Positions 62,594 to 64,000 of a DNA stretch of 64,000 bases are shown in pieces. A program made the translations under genes and the position numbers. How positions within the stretch are numbered: position 1 is the stretch's first letter; each line of letters opens with the position of its first letter. This DNA is from Planctomycetales bacterium 10988 (GTDB lineage Bacteria > Planctomycetota > Planctomycetia > Pirellulales > Pb10988): assembly GCA_009664345.1 (NCBI GenBank), contig CP043547.1, positions 1,116,001 through 1,180,000 on the forward strand. Direction: 5' to 3'. The notes under the pieces are model-generated. The model was not told the DNA's origin, did not search any database, and worked only from the letters and a program-made list of their open reading frames with translations.

Positions 62594-64000
62594 ATGAGTT
62601 CAGAGAACCGAAACGATGAACGCTTTACCAAGCAAGAGCGATGGACCGTCCTGACAACGGTACTCGGCTCGGGGCTTGCTTTTATCGAAGGCTCAGCGGT
62701 CAACCTCGCCGTGCCTGCCTTACAGGAGACCTTCGGGGGAGACGTGCTTGGCCCGCAATGGGTCATCGAGAGCTACGCCCTGGTATTGGCAGCTTGCATG
62801 CTCCTCGGTGGTGCGCTCTGCGATCGCTGGGGAACAAGGCGAGTCTTTGGCTGGGGCGTTGCCATCTTCGCCGCGGCATCGTTATGGTGTGGCATTGCCG
62901 GCTCGTTAACGAACCTTGTCATCGCGCGGGCGCTGCAAGGACTCGGCGGGGCGCTGCTCATGCCGGGAAGTCTTGCCCTGCTAGGCAATGTGATTGCCAG
63001 AGAGCGAAGAGGCAAGGCGATCGGTATTTGGTCCGCGTTCTCTGCGGTGAGTCTCGGCCTTGGACTAGTCGCCGGAGGATGGCTGATCGACAATGCCGGC
63101 TGGAGGGCGATCTTCCTCATCAATGTCCCTCCGGCACTCTTCATCTTATGGATCTTACGAAGCTCGGTGCCCGCGGACAAAATCGATCCGGATCATGATA
63201 AGGTTGACTGGATCGGGGCCATTACCGCGACCCTCGCTTTGACCTTGCTCACGTATGGCATCATCGAAAGCTCGCGGCTCGGTTGGAAGGACCCACAAGT
63301 GATTTTCTCTTTGCTGGGTTGCCTTCCTCTCTTTGTTTTCTTCTTTTTCTGGGAGAGCCGAACCCGTGATCCGATGCTACCGCTTGCATTATTTCAAGAT
63401 CGAAATTTCACCGGGGCGAACTTGCTCACACTGTTGATCTATAGTTCGCTTGGGGCGAGTCTGCTCTTCATGCCGATGAACTTTCTTCAGATACAGCACT
63501 ACACGGCGACCCAAGCCGGATTGGCTATTCTTCCTTTTGTCTTCATTATGGCCTTCGTTTCTCAATATATTGGGAAGATCGTCGACAAGGTCGGTGCGAG
63601 GATTCTCTTGACAGTCGGGCCGACGATTGCGGGGCTAGGTTATTTCCTCCTTGTAATTCCCGGCACCGACGCGCACTACTGGCGTGATCTCTTTCCGGCG
63701 ATTTTTCTGCAAGGGATTGGCATGTCGATGACCGTGACTCCGCTGGTGACAACGGTTCTCTCGGCAGCTCCCACCTCGGAGCTAGGGATTGCTTCGGGGA
63801 TCAACAACGCTGCCAGCCGTCTGGCGATGGTCCTTTCGGTCGCGATTGCTGGACCGATCGCGATTGCGGTCTTCGGCATGGACTTACAAAAAGACCTGGA
63901 AAAGATCGGGGTTTCCGAAACCATCAAGCAAGAAATTTTAGAGAAGCAAACCGATCTAGCCGCCATTGAACTTCCGACGGACCTTCCCGAGTCGCAGGCA
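62594..64000 (+). CDS. DHA2-family MFS drug/efflux transporter (cut by window edge)
   Basis: First 469 residues of an EmrB/QacA-type (DHA2, 14-helix) transporter. It begins MSSENRNDERFTKQERW, then TM1 with LGSGLAFIEGSAVNLAVPALQ. Motif A-like sequence GGALCDRWGTRRVFGWG follows TM2, and motif C-like ALQGLGGALLMPGSLALL is in a later helix. A second long loop after helix 12-13 (KDLEKIGVSETIKQEIL) is typical of the family. The drug or metabolite exported cannot be read from sequence. The C-terminal end is outside the window. Confidence 0.92.
   Translation, partial: MSSENRNDERFTKQERWTVLTTVLGSGLAFIEGSAVNLAVPALQETFGGDVLGPQWVIESYALVLAACMLLGGALCDRWGTRRVFGWGVAIFAAASLWCGIAGSLTNLVIARALQGLGGALLMPGSLALLGNVIARERRGKAIGIWSAFSAVSLGLGLVAGGWLIDNAGWRAIFLINVPPALFILWILRSSVPADKIDPDHDKVDWIGAITATLALTLLTYGIIESSRLGWKDPQVIFSLLGCLPLFVFFFFWESRTRDPMLPLALFQDRNFTGANLLTLLIYSSLGASLLFMPMNFLQIQHYTATQAGLAILPFVFIMAFVSQYIGKIVDKVGARILLTVGPTIAGLGYFLLVIPGTDAHYWRDLFPAIFLQGIGMSMTVTPLVTTVLSAAPTSELGIASGINNAASRLAMVLSVAIAGPIAIAVFGMDLQKDLEKIGVSETIKQEILEKQTDLAAIELPTDLPESQA

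Overview
The window comes from a chromosome of a planctomycete (phylum Planctomycetota). Lineage hallmarks seen directly are an ECF sigma factor next to a Ser/Thr kinase, the DUF1501 / PSCyt2-PSD1 / PSCyt1-WD40 trio, and a giant parallel beta-helix protein with a LEPR-XLL-type N-terminus. Most of the DNA looks near 50% GC. The 3-11 kb stretch looks AT-richer by eye and is the accessory part of the window.

Layout. 1-3 kb (minus): partial Ser/Thr kinase, its ECF sigma factor, an amino-acid permease. 3-8.7 kb (minus): a three-gene operon herA-nurA-DNA methyltransferase, bracketed by two diverged copies of an 86-bp direct repeat. 8.8-11.3 kb (plus): two small helical/coiled-coil proteins ending in a strong terminator, then remnants of an IS5-type and an IS630-type insertion sequence. 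11.3-18.1 kb (minus): the DUF1501 operon, divergent from a PAS-AraC regulator. 19.9-25.4 kb (plus): bacteriophytochrome kinase, Rcp1-like response regulator and a large hybrid kinase. 25.5-40.8 kb: a type II secretion / type IV pilus-like machine in two divergent operons. The left one carries pilT-, gspE- and secretin-type genes, a PilP/GspC-like protein, a TPR lipoprotein and a small secreted protein. The right one carries four pseudopilins, a PilM-PilN/GspL-like fusion, a PilO/GspM-like protein and GspF. 41-43.5 kb: a Kelch protein and a Rad52/22-family protein. 44.3-55.1 kb: the giant beta-helix protein and a TPR-glycosyltransferase-DUF6165-methyltransferase fusion. 55-64 kb: K+ channel, arsenate reductase, AlsS-like enzyme, variant diadenylate cyclase, Lnt, two small proteins and the start of a DHA2-type MFS transporter.

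Main candidate for an undescribed system: the repeat-bracketed HerA-NurA-methyltransferase cassette. It pairs a hexameric DNA translocase with a NurA nuclease that has an inserted zinc-ribbon-like segment, plus an N4/N6 methyltransferase. This looks like a restriction-modification-like defence module. Others worth following: a 160-nt chain of four hairpins forming the predicted 5' leader of the first pseudopilin gene; five perfect copies of the palindrome AAAAGTACTTTT; a diadenylate cyclase with altered signature residues; and the multi-domain glycosyltransferase fusion.

No tRNA, rRNA or CRISPR array was recognised. Start codons were moved from in-frame TTG positions to ATG/GTG where a ribosome binding site or family alignment supported it.
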